From: Candidatus Uabimicrobium amorphum
GTDB taxonomy: Bacteria > Planctomycetota > Uabimicrobiia > Uabimicrobiales > Uabimicrobiaceae
NCBI RefSeq assembly: GCF_009002475.1
Contig: NZ_AP019860.1
Location: 7,933,547-7,997,546 of the forward strand
Length of the DNA: 64,000 nucleotides
Direction: 5' to 3'
The notes beneath the pieces are model-generated. The model worked only from the letters and a program-made list of their open reading frames with translations, was not told the DNA's origin and ran no database searches. Numbering within the stretch: position 1 is the first letter of the stretch; each line of letters opens with the position of its first letter. This document shows positions 51,255 through 61,018 of this stretch, in pieces. Both the position numbers and the translations under genes were made by a program.

Positions 51255-53642
51255 TTAGTTACCAACGGCCCAAGTAACACAAGGACGAAAACCCAAAACA
51301 GAGCTGCGATAGCCGGGCTTATCAAAGATACGATTCGCAGAGCGGCATTTTCCGGCATCACCGTACCAGCCGTTTCCACGCTCGGAACGATTCGAACCTG
51401 ACGATGCTCCCTGGGGATTATTGGCTGGACTACTCGCGTAGTAATTGCTGTCGTACCAATCGGCACACCATTCCCAGACATTCCCCGTCATATCGTACAA
51501 GCCAAACGCATTGGGAGATTTCTGTCCGACTTCATGAGTTTTACGACTCGAATTACCAAGATACCATGCATAATCACCATCCATCGTATTTCCCCAGTAA
51601 TACTTACTACTAGTTCCCGCACGACATGCATACTCCCATTCTGCCTCGGTGGGTAGCCTCATACCCAGCTTATCACAAAAAGATTTACACTCCGTCCAAC
51701 TCACTCTCTCCACCGGAAGTTTATCACCTCTCACATGGGTAAATTTACTGCCTCGAAAATGAGAAGGATTGTTTCCCATCACCCTTTGCCAAACGTCCTG
51801 CGTAACTTCATACTTGGCCATTAGAAAGCTATTTACACGTACGCGATGCACTGGTTTTTCGTCATCATCTCCGTCATTACTCCCCATACGAAAACTCCCG
51901 CCGCGAATCAACACAAACTCCATACCTGTGCGCGTATGGCGATACTCTTTCATGGTATGCGTTTGTCCGCCACACGAATATGTTTTCTCACGCAAAAACG
52001 TGAATCCAGGCGTCCCTGTTACTTTGGGCTCAACCTCGATACGCACCACTTTTTTTATACGGCTATCTTCTTTGGACATTGCCATCACCTTGTCACTGCC
52101 TTTGCGATTTGGTGCCGTGTACCAACCGCTTTTGTTTATTTTGCCATACTGCGCTCTCCATAATACCTGCGGTGTATAGCGTTCTCCATTGGCGCGAATT
52201 CCGACAACGCTAAAATGTACTTGCTCACTTACTTTACAACGCGTGTTTTGTGGTGTAACTTCTAAACGCACAATACGCCGCACATCGGATTTTTTCTTCC
52301 AATATGCAATGCGCTCACGTGCCTTGTTCTTCAACTCCTCATCGTCTTCGCTATACGGGTTTGCAAAATTTTGGTACATGCTGAGGAACTTATTCCAGTA
52401 ACGTATTTTGGACTTGCTGGAAATGCGCCGGCGATCGACTTTTGCCACGATATACTCAAAATTCTTTTGCATTTTCTCTTGCTTTTCCATCCACGCGAGT
52501 TCATCCGCACTTACCGTTACCTCGGGAATATCCTCCGCCAAATCAGAAATATATATTCCGGCTTTTTCACAATGTTCTTTTTCCCAACCATTGCTGACAG
52601 AGAAATCTGGCTTTTGGCGAAAAGTACTTTCAAATACCTTATCGCGTACGTAACCACTCAACTCCAGAGTGTTGATATTCTTGTCGTTGTTTTTATCGGC
52701 CTTACCACGCATTCCTTCCAGTAAGTAATGGGTAAACACACTGTTTTTTGTTCCCTGGCCTTGTAAAGAAACTTGATTTGCTCCACAAGACACCATCAAA
52801 AAAATAGGCTTTTCAATTCTTTTTAAATCGCCCACGCTGTTGCGTCCACGTTGATCCCACAACAAAGACACCTGTTGGCTCTCTAATTCTTCGGGCATAT
52901 CCTGTACCACAGAGTTTCGACGTTCCTTTGGCTTGGTATTAAAACGTGCATTTTTACTCGCCCCACTGTGACAGGCATCGAGAAAAACAACTGAATGTTT
53001 ACAATTGGCAAGACTTAATTTCTGTTTGAGTCGTGCCATCGCATAGGTAGTTTCGGCAATTTTATCTTTTTGTGTATCATGGCAACTCAAATAAAAATCT
53101 CCCTCAATGTTGAGCCCGTGACCAGAAAAAAATACATATATCGTCTCGTCGTAGCGCGCCAAACGCTCTATTGCAGCCACTATATTTTTTTGTGTGGCAT
53201 TGTGATCTGTGAGCAACTCCACATGTGTTGTCGGAACACCGAGATTTAGCAATTCTTTTATGAAGTCTTCAGCATCAAATGTTGCCGACTGTAAAGTGGG
53301 AAACGTCTTGTTATCTAAATAGGTATTGATTCCCACAGCCAATACCCTTATCTTCGGTGTTACCATTCTTTTTTTGTAATGTTTGGCAATGCGTGGTGGC
53401 AACTGTGTTCTCAACGTTTGTACACTCAGCATTTGCTCCACAATATCTTCGCGTATTCCCAAACGTAAAAGTTTTCCATAAATCCCCGGGATTCTCTCCA
53501 CACCACCCGCAGTTTTTACTTCCGCTAAAATTTCCATATCGTTAAAGCCAAACTTGAGTTTGAATTTTTTGATCTTATCAAACGTCAGTCCGTCGCTATA
53601 TATAAAAGTAAACAAGCATAATAACAGAAATATTTTTTTCAT
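51255..53642 (-). CDS. Secreted caspase (C14)-SUMF fusion protein
   Basis: A 795-residue protein with a signal peptide (MKKIFLLLCLFTFIYS). A caspase-like domain (about 97-345) has His175 in FFSGHG and Cys224 in LDACHSG, the catalytic dyad. A middle region (about 380-580) has a coiled part and a beta domain beginning VRLEVTPQNTRCKVSEQVHF. The C-terminal ~210 residues are a formylglycine-generating-enzyme/sulfatase-modifying (SUMF, C-type-lectin-like) domain: MEFVLIRGGSFRMGS, KYEVTQDVW, RLPTEAEWEYACRAG, GNVWEWCADWYDS, LGFRPC. The paired Cys of true FGE are not evident, so this domain probably binds rather than modifies. Confidence 0.93.
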   Translation of the reverse strand: MKKIFLLLCLFTFIYSDGLTFDKIKKFKLKFGFNDMEILAEVKTAGGVERIPGIYGKLLRLGIREDIVEQMLSVQTLRTQLPPRIAKHYKKRMVTPKIRVLAVGINTYLDNKTFPTLQSATFDAEDFIKELLNLGVPTTHVELLTDHNATQKNIVAAIERLARYDETIYVFFSGHGLNIEGDFYLSCHDTQKDKIAETTYAMARLKQKLSLANCKHSVVFLDACHSGASKNARFNTKPKERRNSVVQDMPEELESQQVSLLWDQRGRNSVGDLKRIEKPIFLMVSCGANQVSLQGQGTKNSVFTHYLLEGMRGKADKNNDKNINTLELSGYVRDKVFESTFRQKPDFSVSNGWEKEHCEKAGIYISDLAEDIPEVTVSADELAWMEKQEKMQKNFEYIVAKVDRRRISSKSKIRYWNKFLSMYQNFANPYSEDDEELKNKARERIAYWKKKSDVRRIVRLEVTPQNTRCKVSEQVHFSVVGIRANGERYTPQVLWRAQYGKINKSGWYTAPNRKGSDKVMAMSKEDSRIKKVVRIEVEPKVTGTPGFTFLREKTYSCGGQTHTMKEYRHTRTGMEFVLIRGGSFRMGSNDGDDDEKPVHRVRVNSFLMAKYEVTQDVWQRVMGNNPSHFRGSKFTHVRGDKLPVERVSWTECKSFCDKLGMRLPTEAEWEYACRAGTSSKYYWGNTMDGDYAWYLGNSSRKTHEVGQKSPNAFGLYDMTGNVWEWCADWYDSNYYASSPANNPQGASSGSNRSERGNGWYGDAGKCRSANRIFDKPGYRSSVLGFRPCVTWAVGN

Positions 53643-53759
53643 AAAACGACCTTGGTTACAACAAACTTAAATCAGATATTATTGACATTTTTTATATAAA
53701 TATAATAATAAACATATATCGCGTTTTCATTTACTTTTTGTATTTTAAGGCTTTTCGTT

Positions 53760-55385
53760 ATGCGCACTCTAATTCTTTTCACAATATTTCTCAGCTTTGC
53801 CTACAGTGAAAATGGTATAAAAATTACCGTTATCGGTGAAGGTACGACACGCAAAGGACAACTCGTAGATGCTTATAAAAAAGCTCTACAACGCGTGGTG
53901 AGCAAAAAAATTGCTGCCGACATAATCATCGCCCATAAATCCGCCATTGATAACTACATAAATCAGAACTGGGATAAATACTGGATACGCGATATGCGAA
54001 AAAAATACCTAGATGCGCGACGTACAAAAGTACAAACCGTAGTACACAGCAAACTTTTGCTAAAAGACATCTACAAACGCATACCGGAAATCCGCATTCG
54101 CCAAAAACTTCACGGAATAAAAATAGCGGTGGTGATAAACCCGGAACGTGAAAGCAGTTCTTTTTCTAGTAGCGAAATGATGATCTCGCAAATGCGCGAC
54201 AAACTGGGGAAACATTTCCATATTCTCGATCAACAAAGTGCGAAAAAACTGCGACGTATGGAAACCAAAGCATTTTCTCTTGGTGGGGTGCGCAATTACC
54301 GCGCGAACATATGGCGTGAGTTTGACGAAATTTCCATTATAATGGATTTTGCGATTACTTATGAACGTAAACACGACGAGGCTTTAGGTCACAAAATAAA
54401 TCATGTAAATATCTTCAGCCGCGGAATACAACGCATGACCGCGCAACAATTATTCCACTTTGAGCACAGCATCGTTGGCAATAATCTAGACCTTACCGTA
54501 CAAAAATGTTGTGCCGCAGTCGTACAAAAAATCATCGACAAGATGGCCTTGCGCTATACAATTTTGCCACCAAACGTCTATGAACTCAAGTTCATACACT
54601 TTACCAAAGCCAGCGACCGCCGCAAAATTCGCCAAGCTTTACTTAACCTAAAAAACGATAAATTTCTATACATTCTAAAGGGAGGAACAGGCGCAGGGCA
54701 AAATTACTTCACTCACAAAATTCGCTGGCGAAAAACGCAACATTCCCTACCAGAAATCATTGAGGCCGTTCGCGAATATTGTACAAAATTAGAAATACAA
54801 AGTAACTACCACAACGCACGGGTCATTTTTTTTCAACCACCGGGGAGTGACTGGGATGGAGCATCCGATGACACAGAAGACACTTCGCTGGAGAAAAATA
54901 TTATACCGCGTTCGCCCAAATACGATTCCTTTCTACAGCTACAACAACAAAAATTTGTATTAAAACACGATGAGCGTTTCACCGTAGAATTTCGCTGGCC
55001 GCAACACGCTCCCCAGGAATGGTATTTCTACGCCATGTACTTCGCCAATAATGAAATGGTGTATCTAATATTTCCCAATGGCAACACGCGCAACAAGCTT
55101 CTTATCCCTGGTAAGGACTACATCTTTCCCGATGTAGACGAATATCTCGAAGAGTGGGGAATTGAACTCTTTGCGACACTACCACAACACTTCTCCACAG
55201 ATAAAGACCAAGTTCTGCTGCTCGCGACCGCGAAGCCAATACATTTGTTCAGTAAAAAGTTAACCAAATTAGAAGAAGGCGGTGTTGCCGCCGTCGCGTG
55301 GTCTGAAATCGAAGAGTTGCGCGAAGAGTTGCAGAATATAAAAGAATATGCACATACCGTGGTCGATATAGAAATTGTGAAGTAG
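53760..55385 (+). CDS. Secreted FlgT_N-like/DUF4384 protein
   Basis: A 541-residue protein with a signal peptide (MRTLILFTIFLSFAYS). The N-terminal domain is paralogous to the 13165 gene (VIGEGTTRKGQLVDAYKKAL; NQNWDKYWI), a CsgG/FlgT-like middle part follows, and the C-terminal ~140 residues match DUF4384: VLKHDERFTVEFRWP, MYFANNEMVYLIFPNG, LIPGKDYIFPDVD, IELFATLP. DUF4384 is often attached to caspases and kinases, and a caspase-SUMF gene lies just upstream in divergent orientation. The function is unknown; periplasmic or outer-membrane location is inferred. Confidence 0.8.
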   Translation: MRTLILFTIFLSFAYSENGIKITVIGEGTTRKGQLVDAYKKALQRVVSKKIAADIIIAHKSAIDNYINQNWDKYWIRDMRKKYLDARRTKVQTVVHSKLLLKDIYKRIPEIRIRQKLHGIKIAVVINPERESSSFSSSEMMISQMRDKLGKHFHILDQQSAKKLRRMETKAFSLGGVRNYRANIWREFDEISIIMDFAITYERKHDEALGHKINHVNIFSRGIQRMTAQQLFHFEHSIVGNNLDLTVQKCCAAVVQKIIDKMALRYTILPPNVYELKFIHFTKASDRRKIRQALLNLKNDKFLYILKGGTGAGQNYFTHKIRWRKTQHSLPEIIEAVREYCTKLEIQSNYHNARVIFFQPPGSDWDGASDDTEDTSLEKNIIPRSPKYDSFLQLQQQKFVLKHDERFTVEFRWPQHAPQEWYFYAMYFANNEMVYLIFPNGNTRNKLLIPGKDYIFPDVDEYLEEWGIELFATLPQHFSTDKDQVLLLATAKPIHLFSKKLTKLEEGGVAAVAWSEIEELREELQNIKEYAHTVVDIEIVK

Positions 55386-55428
55386 GTGGCATACTCGTAA
55401 CAAAAATCTCATTGTGTCAGGAGGAACT

Positions 55429-55908
55429 ATGTTAGAAAAATGGACAGCAAAACTCACCAGCTATGATGAAAATGTCAGGGAACAAGCCGTGAAAGAATTA
55501 AAGGAGCTGGGTGCATCTGCATTTGATGACGTAGCAAAACTTTTGGAGCATGAAGTTGCCAAATGGGAAGTTGTTCGTCTGTTGCCTGTTCTATCTCCGC
55601 CAAAAGCGATTCCATTTTTGTTAAAAGTGGTCAATCACAATCGCGAAATTTGCTCACGTGAGCACGAACATGCCAAGAAATATTTCCGTATTTGTGCCAT
55701 AGAACAATTCGGAAAATTAGGCGAAGGCGCGACGAAGGAAATACTAACACTGTTTGCCCAACACAAAGTGGAAGAATGCCTTGGCTATTTTATACATCCT
55801 CAATCCCCTCATCTCCACCACGAAGTCGTCGACGCGGTAATCAAAAGTTTAAAGCAAATATCGACACCAAGGGCTTTAAAGTTCATAAAAGACTGGGAAA
55901 ACAAGTAA
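55429..55908 (+). CDS. Small HEAT-like repeat protein
   Basis: The ATG at 55429 has an ideal ribosome binding site (GGAGG, four bases before it); an in-frame GTG at 55414 is rejected. The 159-residue protein is all-helical with HEAT-like units (NVREQAVKELKELGASAFDDV, IPFLLKVVNH). It probably acts as a protein-binding scaffold. It lies 43 bp after the DUF4384 gene on the same strand and may share its transcript. Confidence 0.72.
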   Translation: MLEKWTAKLTSYDENVREQAVKELKELGASAFDDVAKLLEHEVAKWEVVRLLPVLSPPKAIPFLLKVVNHNREICSREHEHAKKYFRICAIEQFGKLGEGATKEILTLFAQHKVEECLGYFIHPQSPHLHHEVVDAVIKSLKQISTPRALKFIKDWENK

Positions 55909-55912
55909 GAGG

Positions 55913-55944
55913 CGAAGTATGTTCTCCGCGGAGAATATACTTCG
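55913..55944. terminator. Long hairpin between convergent genes
   Basis: A 15-bp stem with one G-T pair (CGAAGTAT-G-TTCTCC against GGAGAA-T-ATACTTCG) around a 2-base centre, four bases after the HEAT-like stop and 13 bases before the stop of the convergent VCBS gene. A bidirectional terminator is the natural reading, again with no U-tract. Confidence 0.72.
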
Positions 55945-55956
55945 TATGCAACAACG

Positions 55957-57393
55957 TTACTCCCCCACAACCCCGTTGTGCATGGTGTTGTACTGGAACA
56001 TCGACACTCGGCCTTTGGTATAACGCACTTTTGTGTCCCAAATATAAATGGCCGTTTGTGGAGGGTTTTGCGTATGATCCGTTGCAGCCCCCACGATATC
56101 CATTGTTCCGTTACCGTCAATATCGGCAAGACAAGGCGTATTAAAAAACGTTTGCCCATTTGTGGCAATAGGCCATCCCTTGACAGTAGATCCGTCATGA
56201 TTGTACGCGTGATACATTCCCGCGGCATTGTCATCAATAATGAGTTCCATGTGCTCATCGTCATCGATGTTACCGATCATCACCTGGCTATGGATGGCAT
56301 TTGTTGGTCCAACAGGAAAACCAGGAAGCATCTTTCCATGAGCATCCCACACATACAATTTATTTACAGGTGTACCGCTAATCACTAAATCCCCCACGGC
56401 AATATCCAAAGTACCATCACCGTCGACATCGGCAACCGCAGGAGCACTAAAGATCCACATTTGGGTTTTTTGTGGCCAGTTAGGGAATAAACGTCCATCG
56501 CTTTTTACAACGTAGACATAACCCGCCAACTCGCCTATGGTTTCATGTGTTCCAAAAATAATTTCCTTTATTCCATCGCCATCGAGGTCTGCAAGAACAG
56601 GTGAGGCATAAGAATTCGTTACCCCTTCTCGCAAGTGAAAAGGAAAATTGCGCAATAATTTTCCGTCGCCATGCCATGCATACACACTAAGATAGGACTC
56701 CACAATCACTTCCACCTGGCCATCCCCGTCAATGTCTCCACATGCCGCACTAGAGGCCGGAACACTACTCATTGCCTGAGGCCAACCGGAACATACGCCA
56801 CCATCACTGTTGTACACCCAAACTTCCCCTGTTGATTTCACGCGCTTATTGACAATGATATCCAACTTACCATCATTATCCACATCGCCCAGTACTGGGG
56901 TACGCATAGATAGTCCATCGTGATTTATCGGAAAGTTTTTGACCACACTACCGTCTTTCTCAAAGGCATAAATATTGCTTTGTTGTGAACCCAAATTGCC
57001 GTATATAGTACTCACAACAATTTCGACCTCTCCATCGCCATCAATATCCCCAACCGCAGGTGCCGCATGGGCAATTTGCCACGGGTTGTCAAAAACCTTA
57101 GGCCAACCTTTGACATTGGTACCGTCTTTATTCCATGCATATACAGTATCACCGATGTTGTATATCACCTCTAAATCGTCATCTTCATCAAGATTGCACA
57201 CCACTCCACCTTCTGCCGAAGAGCCCGTGGCATTTTTGGGGTATCCCAAAAACACTGGCATTTCCGAAGCAGGTGAAATCTGCTGCTTGATTGGCGAAAG
57301 TTTTTTATTTTTCACATCCATCACATCGTTCACCGTCACTTGTGCGTAGATGCACGATAACACTATGATAATAAACACGATAAACCTACCCAT
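55957..57393 (-). CDS. Secreted VCBS/FG-GAP repeat protein
   Basis: The start at 57393 gives a signal peptide (MGRFIVFIIIVLSCIYA) and has AGGAG at good spacing; the in-frame ATG at 57438 is less likely. The 478-residue protein is built of about eight FG-GAP/VCBS blades, each with a calcium-binding-type D-[IV]-D-G-D-G motif (VGDIDGDGEVEIVV, LADLDGDGIKEIIFG, VADVDGDGTLDIAVG). It folds as an integrin-like beta-propeller and is probably extracellular, binding Ca2+ and polymers or proteins. Confidence 0.9.
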   Translation of the reverse strand: MGRFIVFIIIVLSCIYAQVTVNDVMDVKNKKLSPIKQQISPASEMPVFLGYPKNATGSSAEGGVVCNLDEDDDLEVIYNIGDTVYAWNKDGTNVKGWPKVFDNPWQIAHAAPAVGDIDGDGEVEIVVSTIYGNLGSQQSNIYAFEKDGSVVKNFPINHDGLSMRTPVLGDVDNDGKLDIIVNKRVKSTGEVWVYNSDGGVCSGWPQAMSSVPASSAACGDIDGDGQVEVIVESYLSVYAWHGDGKLLRNFPFHLREGVTNSYASPVLADLDGDGIKEIIFGTHETIGELAGYVYVVKSDGRLFPNWPQKTQMWIFSAPAVADVDGDGTLDIAVGDLVISGTPVNKLYVWDAHGKMLPGFPVGPTNAIHSQVMIGNIDDDEHMELIIDDNAAGMYHAYNHDGSTVKGWPIATNGQTFFNTPCLADIDGNGTMDIVGAATDHTQNPPQTAIYIWDTKVRYTKGRVSMFQYNTMHNGVVGE

Positions 57394-57581
57394 AGTATGC
57401 TCCTGAAAATTTTTCGATCGATTATTTATAGCGAACAAATCTAGCGTATTTTAGCACAATCTTTGCCCTTTTGAGAACTTTAATCAGAAAATATTATATG
57501 ATCTCATCTAAAACATCTTGTCATGTCGATGTGCAAGTCATATGATAAAAACTAAAACCTTCGTACACTAGGAGTGCAGTT

Positions 57582-58412
57582 ATTCTTGAACAAAAAGTCA
57601 TCAAAAGTAAAGTTCTAACAGCAATAGAACCGAATACTAAGTATCTGGGTTGCACATTTTATCTTGAAGAATGCACAAAATTAGAAAATAACCGTTTTGA
57701 AAACTGTAGCTTTAGATCAAATATGAAGTTCAGAGGAACAGGTTTCAAATTTTCCAACTGCAATTTTTCAAATGAAGTTGTTTTATATATCGGATATGAC
57801 GATCATGTCCCGAAAGATATACAACAATTAAAAGACTTTACCGTTTTGCTCGGAAGATATGAGATGGGATACTTTCCCAAAGAAATATGTCAATTGACAA
57901 ATCTTACAGATATCGATTGGGAAAAGAATGACATAACGGAATTACCCAAAGAAATAGGACAACTTCAAAAGCTTTCCCGACTCAATTTAAGTTGGAACTA
58001 CCTACGAAAACTACCAAAAGAAATAGGCCGACTTCAAAATCTGACGTACTTAAATTTGTATGGTTGGCGGTTAAGAAAATTACCAAAAGAAATATGGCAA
58101 CTTCAAAATCTCAAATGCCTCAACATAAGTGGACATGATAAATTACACAAACTGCCAAAGGGCATAGAACAGTTAACAAACCTCACCCACCTATACCTAC
58201 CAGGCAATTTAAAGAAGATTCCCCTCGAAATAAGTCAGCTACCGAAACTAGAATATTTACATATTTGTGGTTATAAAGAACAAACCATACCACAAGAAAT
58301 ACACAACATGGAAGGTCTCTTTATACAAAAAAATTGTTTAGATGTCATAGAATTTGAAACTCCACACTATCGCAGTAGTCGCGATTATGACAAATTTGTC
58401 ACTATAAGATAA
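57582..58412 (+). CDS. Leucine-rich repeat protein, probable ATT start
   Basis: An ATG at 57723 would cut off the N-terminal cap. The frame is open upstream to a stop at 57546, and that extra sequence (PNTKYLGCTF, RFENCSF) aligns with the cap of the LRR protein at 32501 (TNTEYTDCTF, SFHNCHF). The only well-placed codon is ATT at 57582, seven bases after AGGAG; no ATG, GTG or TTG is in frame. From there the product is 276 residues: a Cys/Phe-rich cap, then about seven LRRs (LPKEIGQLQKLSRLNLSWN). ATT starts are rare, and the alternative is a gene that has lost its start. Confidence 0.72.
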   Translation: MLEQKVIKSKVLTAIEPNTKYLGCTFYLEECTKLENNRFENCSFRSNMKFRGTGFKFSNCNFSNEVVLYIGYDDHVPKDIQQLKDFTVLLGRYEMGYFPKEICQLTNLTDIDWEKNDITELPKEIGQLQKLSRLNLSWNYLRKLPKEIGRLQNLTYLNLYGWRLRKLPKEIWQLQNLKCLNISGHDKLHKLPKGIEQLTNLTHLYLPGNLKKIPLEISQLPKLEYLHICGYKEQTIPQEIHNMEGLFIQKNCLDVIEFETPHYRSSRDYDKFVTIR

Positions 58413-58638
58413 ATCGTCTTTATTTTATATTGTTTACAGATTTGTCCAACACTCATTTTTTCTATCTTAAACTAGATTTTGTTTCCGTCATTTCTTCATT
58501 GCTGAAATCTTCAAGAAAAGTTATGTAATCCATATTCCTCTCTAAGTTGATATTCTTGACATCATAAACTCGACCTTCTATGATAAGAAATATAAATTTG
58601 TAGGCACTAGACAACTTGAAAATGGGAGGATGTTTGTC

Positions 58639-59880
58639 GTGGCAAAATTAGCAATCAATGGTGGGCAGGCCGTAAGATCACAGCCTTTTTCGCAATGGCC
58701 ATGTTGGGATGATAGTGACAAAGAAGCACTGATCGAAGTTTTAGAAAAGGGAAGTTGGGGAGGATATCCCGCCCCCAATACATTTGCGGGTAAATTTGCC
58801 GAAGAATTTGCGCGTTTTACAGGTGCACAGTACGGTGTTTGTGGTGCAAACGGTTCTGTTACTCTGGAAATGGCGATTCTCGCAGCAGGTATTGAACCAG
58901 GAAGTGAAATTATTGTCCCTGCATATACATTTGTCGCCACGGCATCAGCGGTTGTTTTTTGCCACGCCATACCGATTTTTGTCGATGTTGATCCTCACAC
59001 TTATTGCATAGATCCACAGTTAATCGAAGCGGCGATTACCCCTAAAACGCGTGCCATTATTCCCGTACACCTTGCCTGCAACATGGCAGACATGGATGCG
59101 ATCATAGAAATCGCCGCTAAGCACAATTTAGTTGTTATTGAAGATTGCGCTCATGCACATGGCGCACGCTGGAAAGGCAAAGGAGCCGGGGCAATTGGTG
59201 ATTTTGGTTCCTTTTCCTTTCAGACGTCCAAATTGATGACCGCGGGTGAAGGTGGAATTGTTCTCACTAATGACAAACAATATGAAATGCGCTTGCAATC
59301 CGTAGCCAATTGTGGGCGCAAGGAACCGCAATATGAAGATTATGAAGGGGCGATACTGGGAAAAAATTATCGCATCACCGAGTGGTCGGCAGGTATGTTG
59401 CTTTCACAGCTCAAAAAGCTGGAGCAACAAACGCTTCAGCGTATACGCATGGCGGGTTACTTCGAAGAGAAATTACGTGGTATGCCTGGTATTTCGTTTA
59501 CCAAACAAGACTCACGTAATGATCGACGTGCCATCTATCAATTTATTGTCAAATATGACGAAAAAGAATTCAAAAATATTCCTCGCGATCGTTTTTTACA
59601 AGCACTCAACGCCGATGGCATTCCTGCCGAAGGCGATTTTTATGTGCCCTTATACGATTGTGAAATTTTTCCGATGGATAAAAAAAGTAATCCGTTGGCA
59701 TTTTTGCCGTATGCCAAAGATTACAGTTTCGAAAGTTTCGACTGCCCAGTCACCGAACGTGCGGCTCATCGCGAAGCGATATGGTTACCGCATTACTTAT
59801 TTTTGGGAACGGAAAAAGATATGGATGACATTGTTGCCGCATTCACAAAGATCGGTGAAAATTTAGACGAATTGGCGTAA
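58639..59880 (+). CDS. DegT/DnrJ/EryC1/StrS aminotransferase
   Basis: GTG at 58639 is the likely start: GGGAGG lies nine bases upstream, whereas it abuts the in-frame ATG at 58630, and MAKLAINGG is the usual family beginning. The 413-residue PLP enzyme has GSWGGYPAPN, VIEDCAHAHGARW and the Schiff-base Lys in SFSFQTSKLMTAGEGG. Members transaminate keto-sugars or make 3-amino-5-hydroxybenzoate; the adjacent Gfo/Idh/MocA oxidoreductase points to a keto-sugar or cyclitol route. It heads a coupled operon with that oxidoreductase, a GH35-like glycosidase and a propeller protein. Confidence 0.92.
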   Translation: MAKLAINGGQAVRSQPFSQWPCWDDSDKEALIEVLEKGSWGGYPAPNTFAGKFAEEFARFTGAQYGVCGANGSVTLEMAILAAGIEPGSEIIVPAYTFVATASAVVFCHAIPIFVDVDPHTYCIDPQLIEAAITPKTRAIIPVHLACNMADMDAIIEIAAKHNLVVIEDCAHAHGARWKGKGAGAIGDFGSFSFQTSKLMTAGEGGIVLTNDKQYEMRLQSVANCGRKEPQYEDYEGAILGKNYRITEWSAGMLLSQLKKLEQQTLQRIRMAGYFEEKLRGMPGISFTKQDSRNDRRAIYQFIVKYDEKEFKNIPRDRFLQALNADGIPAEGDFYVPLYDCEIFPMDKKSNPLAFLPYAKDYSFESFDCPVTERAAHREAIWLPHYLFLGTEKDMDDIVAAFTKIGENLDELA

Positions 59881-59890
59881 AGGATTTTCG

Positions 59891-61018
59891 ATGCACATAG
59901 AATTTGTAAAATCAAATAAGGTATGGCGCGTTGGTATTATTGGTTGCGGATGGATTTCTGGTGTGCACTGTGAGGCGCTGGCGATGCTAGCCAATGCAAA
60001 GTGTGTGGCCTGTTGTGGTTCCTCCATGGAGAAGGCTCAGGAGTTCGCAGCCAAACACAAAATTGACCACTATTTTGGTGATTACCGTGAGTTAGCGGCC
60101 TCGTCAGAGGTCGAAGTAGTGATCATATGTACCCCTAATTATTTACATCATGAGATGGCGATAAGTTGCTTGCAACACGGCAAACATGTCATCATCGAAA
60201 AGCCACTGGCGATGAGCCTCGAACAGTGTGAAGATATCATACAGCAAGCGCAAGTAGCCAATCGCATTGTTGGTTACGCCGAAGAACTATGTTTTGTTCC
60301 CAAATTTGTTGCGGCGAAAAACAAAGTACAGCAGGGAGCCATTGGCGAAGTACGACATATCAAACAAATCGAAAAACACGATGGCCCACATAGTCGCTGG
60401 TTCTATGAGCCAGACCTTGCGGGTGGTGGAATCGTGATTGACATGGGTTGCCATTCGATCGAATTTGCGAGATGGTTTTTAGGAAAGCCGCGTGTTACAT
60501 CAGTGTGGAGCCATATGGAAACGTGGTTGCATCGCGAAGGTGTGCACCCTGATGTTACCAAAGAGGAAGACCACTCTATTATTCATCTCGAATTTGAAAA
60601 CGGTGCCACAGCATTACTAGAGAGCTCGTGGACTCTAAAGGGAGGCATGGACTCACGTACGGAAATACATGGTACCGGTGGGGTCATTTACGCTGATTTA
60701 TTGCAACAAGGCATGGGCATGAAGATGTATAGCGACCATGGTGGTAACGAGCACCCTCAAGGATGGTCTTTCCCCGAACATTCATGGAACTACCAAAATG
60801 GTTACCCGCAAGAGCTCGCACATTTTTTGGATTGTATGGAAAAAGGTGTACAGCCAATGGAATCAGCACAAGATGGTCTCGAAGTGCTAGAAATTATCCT
60901 CGCTTGTTACTACTCCGCCGGAGTAGGACGCAAGATCAACTTGCCATTTCGCCCACGTGGAATTAAAAGACCGATTGATTTATGGCTGTCACCGCCAACG
61001 GAGTTAGATTATGTTTAG
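59891..61018 (+). CDS. Gfo/Idh/MocA family oxidoreductase
   Basis: A 375-residue NAD(P)-dependent sugar or cyclitol dehydrogenase. The Rossmann motif VGIIGCGWISGVH, the TPNYLHHEMA segment and the signature EKPLAMSLEQCE are present, as is the C-terminal substrate domain with GGGIVIDMGCHSIEFARWF (catalytic Asp/His region). It probably oxidises a sugar hydroxyl to the ketone used by the upstream aminotransferase. It starts ten bases after that gene and overlaps the glycosidase start by eight bases. Confidence 0.92.
   Translation: MHIEFVKSNKVWRVGIIGCGWISGVHCEALAMLANAKCVACCGSSMEKAQEFAAKHKIDHYFGDYRELAASSEVEVVIICTPNYLHHEMAISCLQHGKHVIIEKPLAMSLEQCEDIIQQAQVANRIVGYAEELCFVPKFVAAKNKVQQGAIGEVRHIKQIEKHDGPHSRWFYEPDLAGGGIVIDMGCHSIEFARWFLGKPRVTSVWSHMETWLHREGVHPDVTKEEDHSIIHLEFENGATALLESSWTLKGGMDSRTEIHGTGGVIYADLLQQGMGMKMYSDHGGNEHPQGWSFPEHSWNYQNGYPQELAHFLDCMEKGVQPMESAQDGLEVLEIILACYYSAGVGRKINLPFRPRGIKRPIDLWLSPPTELDYV

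Noticed and set aside
51255..51900. SUMF/lectin-like C-terminus as a possible diversity-generating retroelement target
   Set aside because: No reverse transcriptase gene or template repeat copy is seen anywhere in the window.
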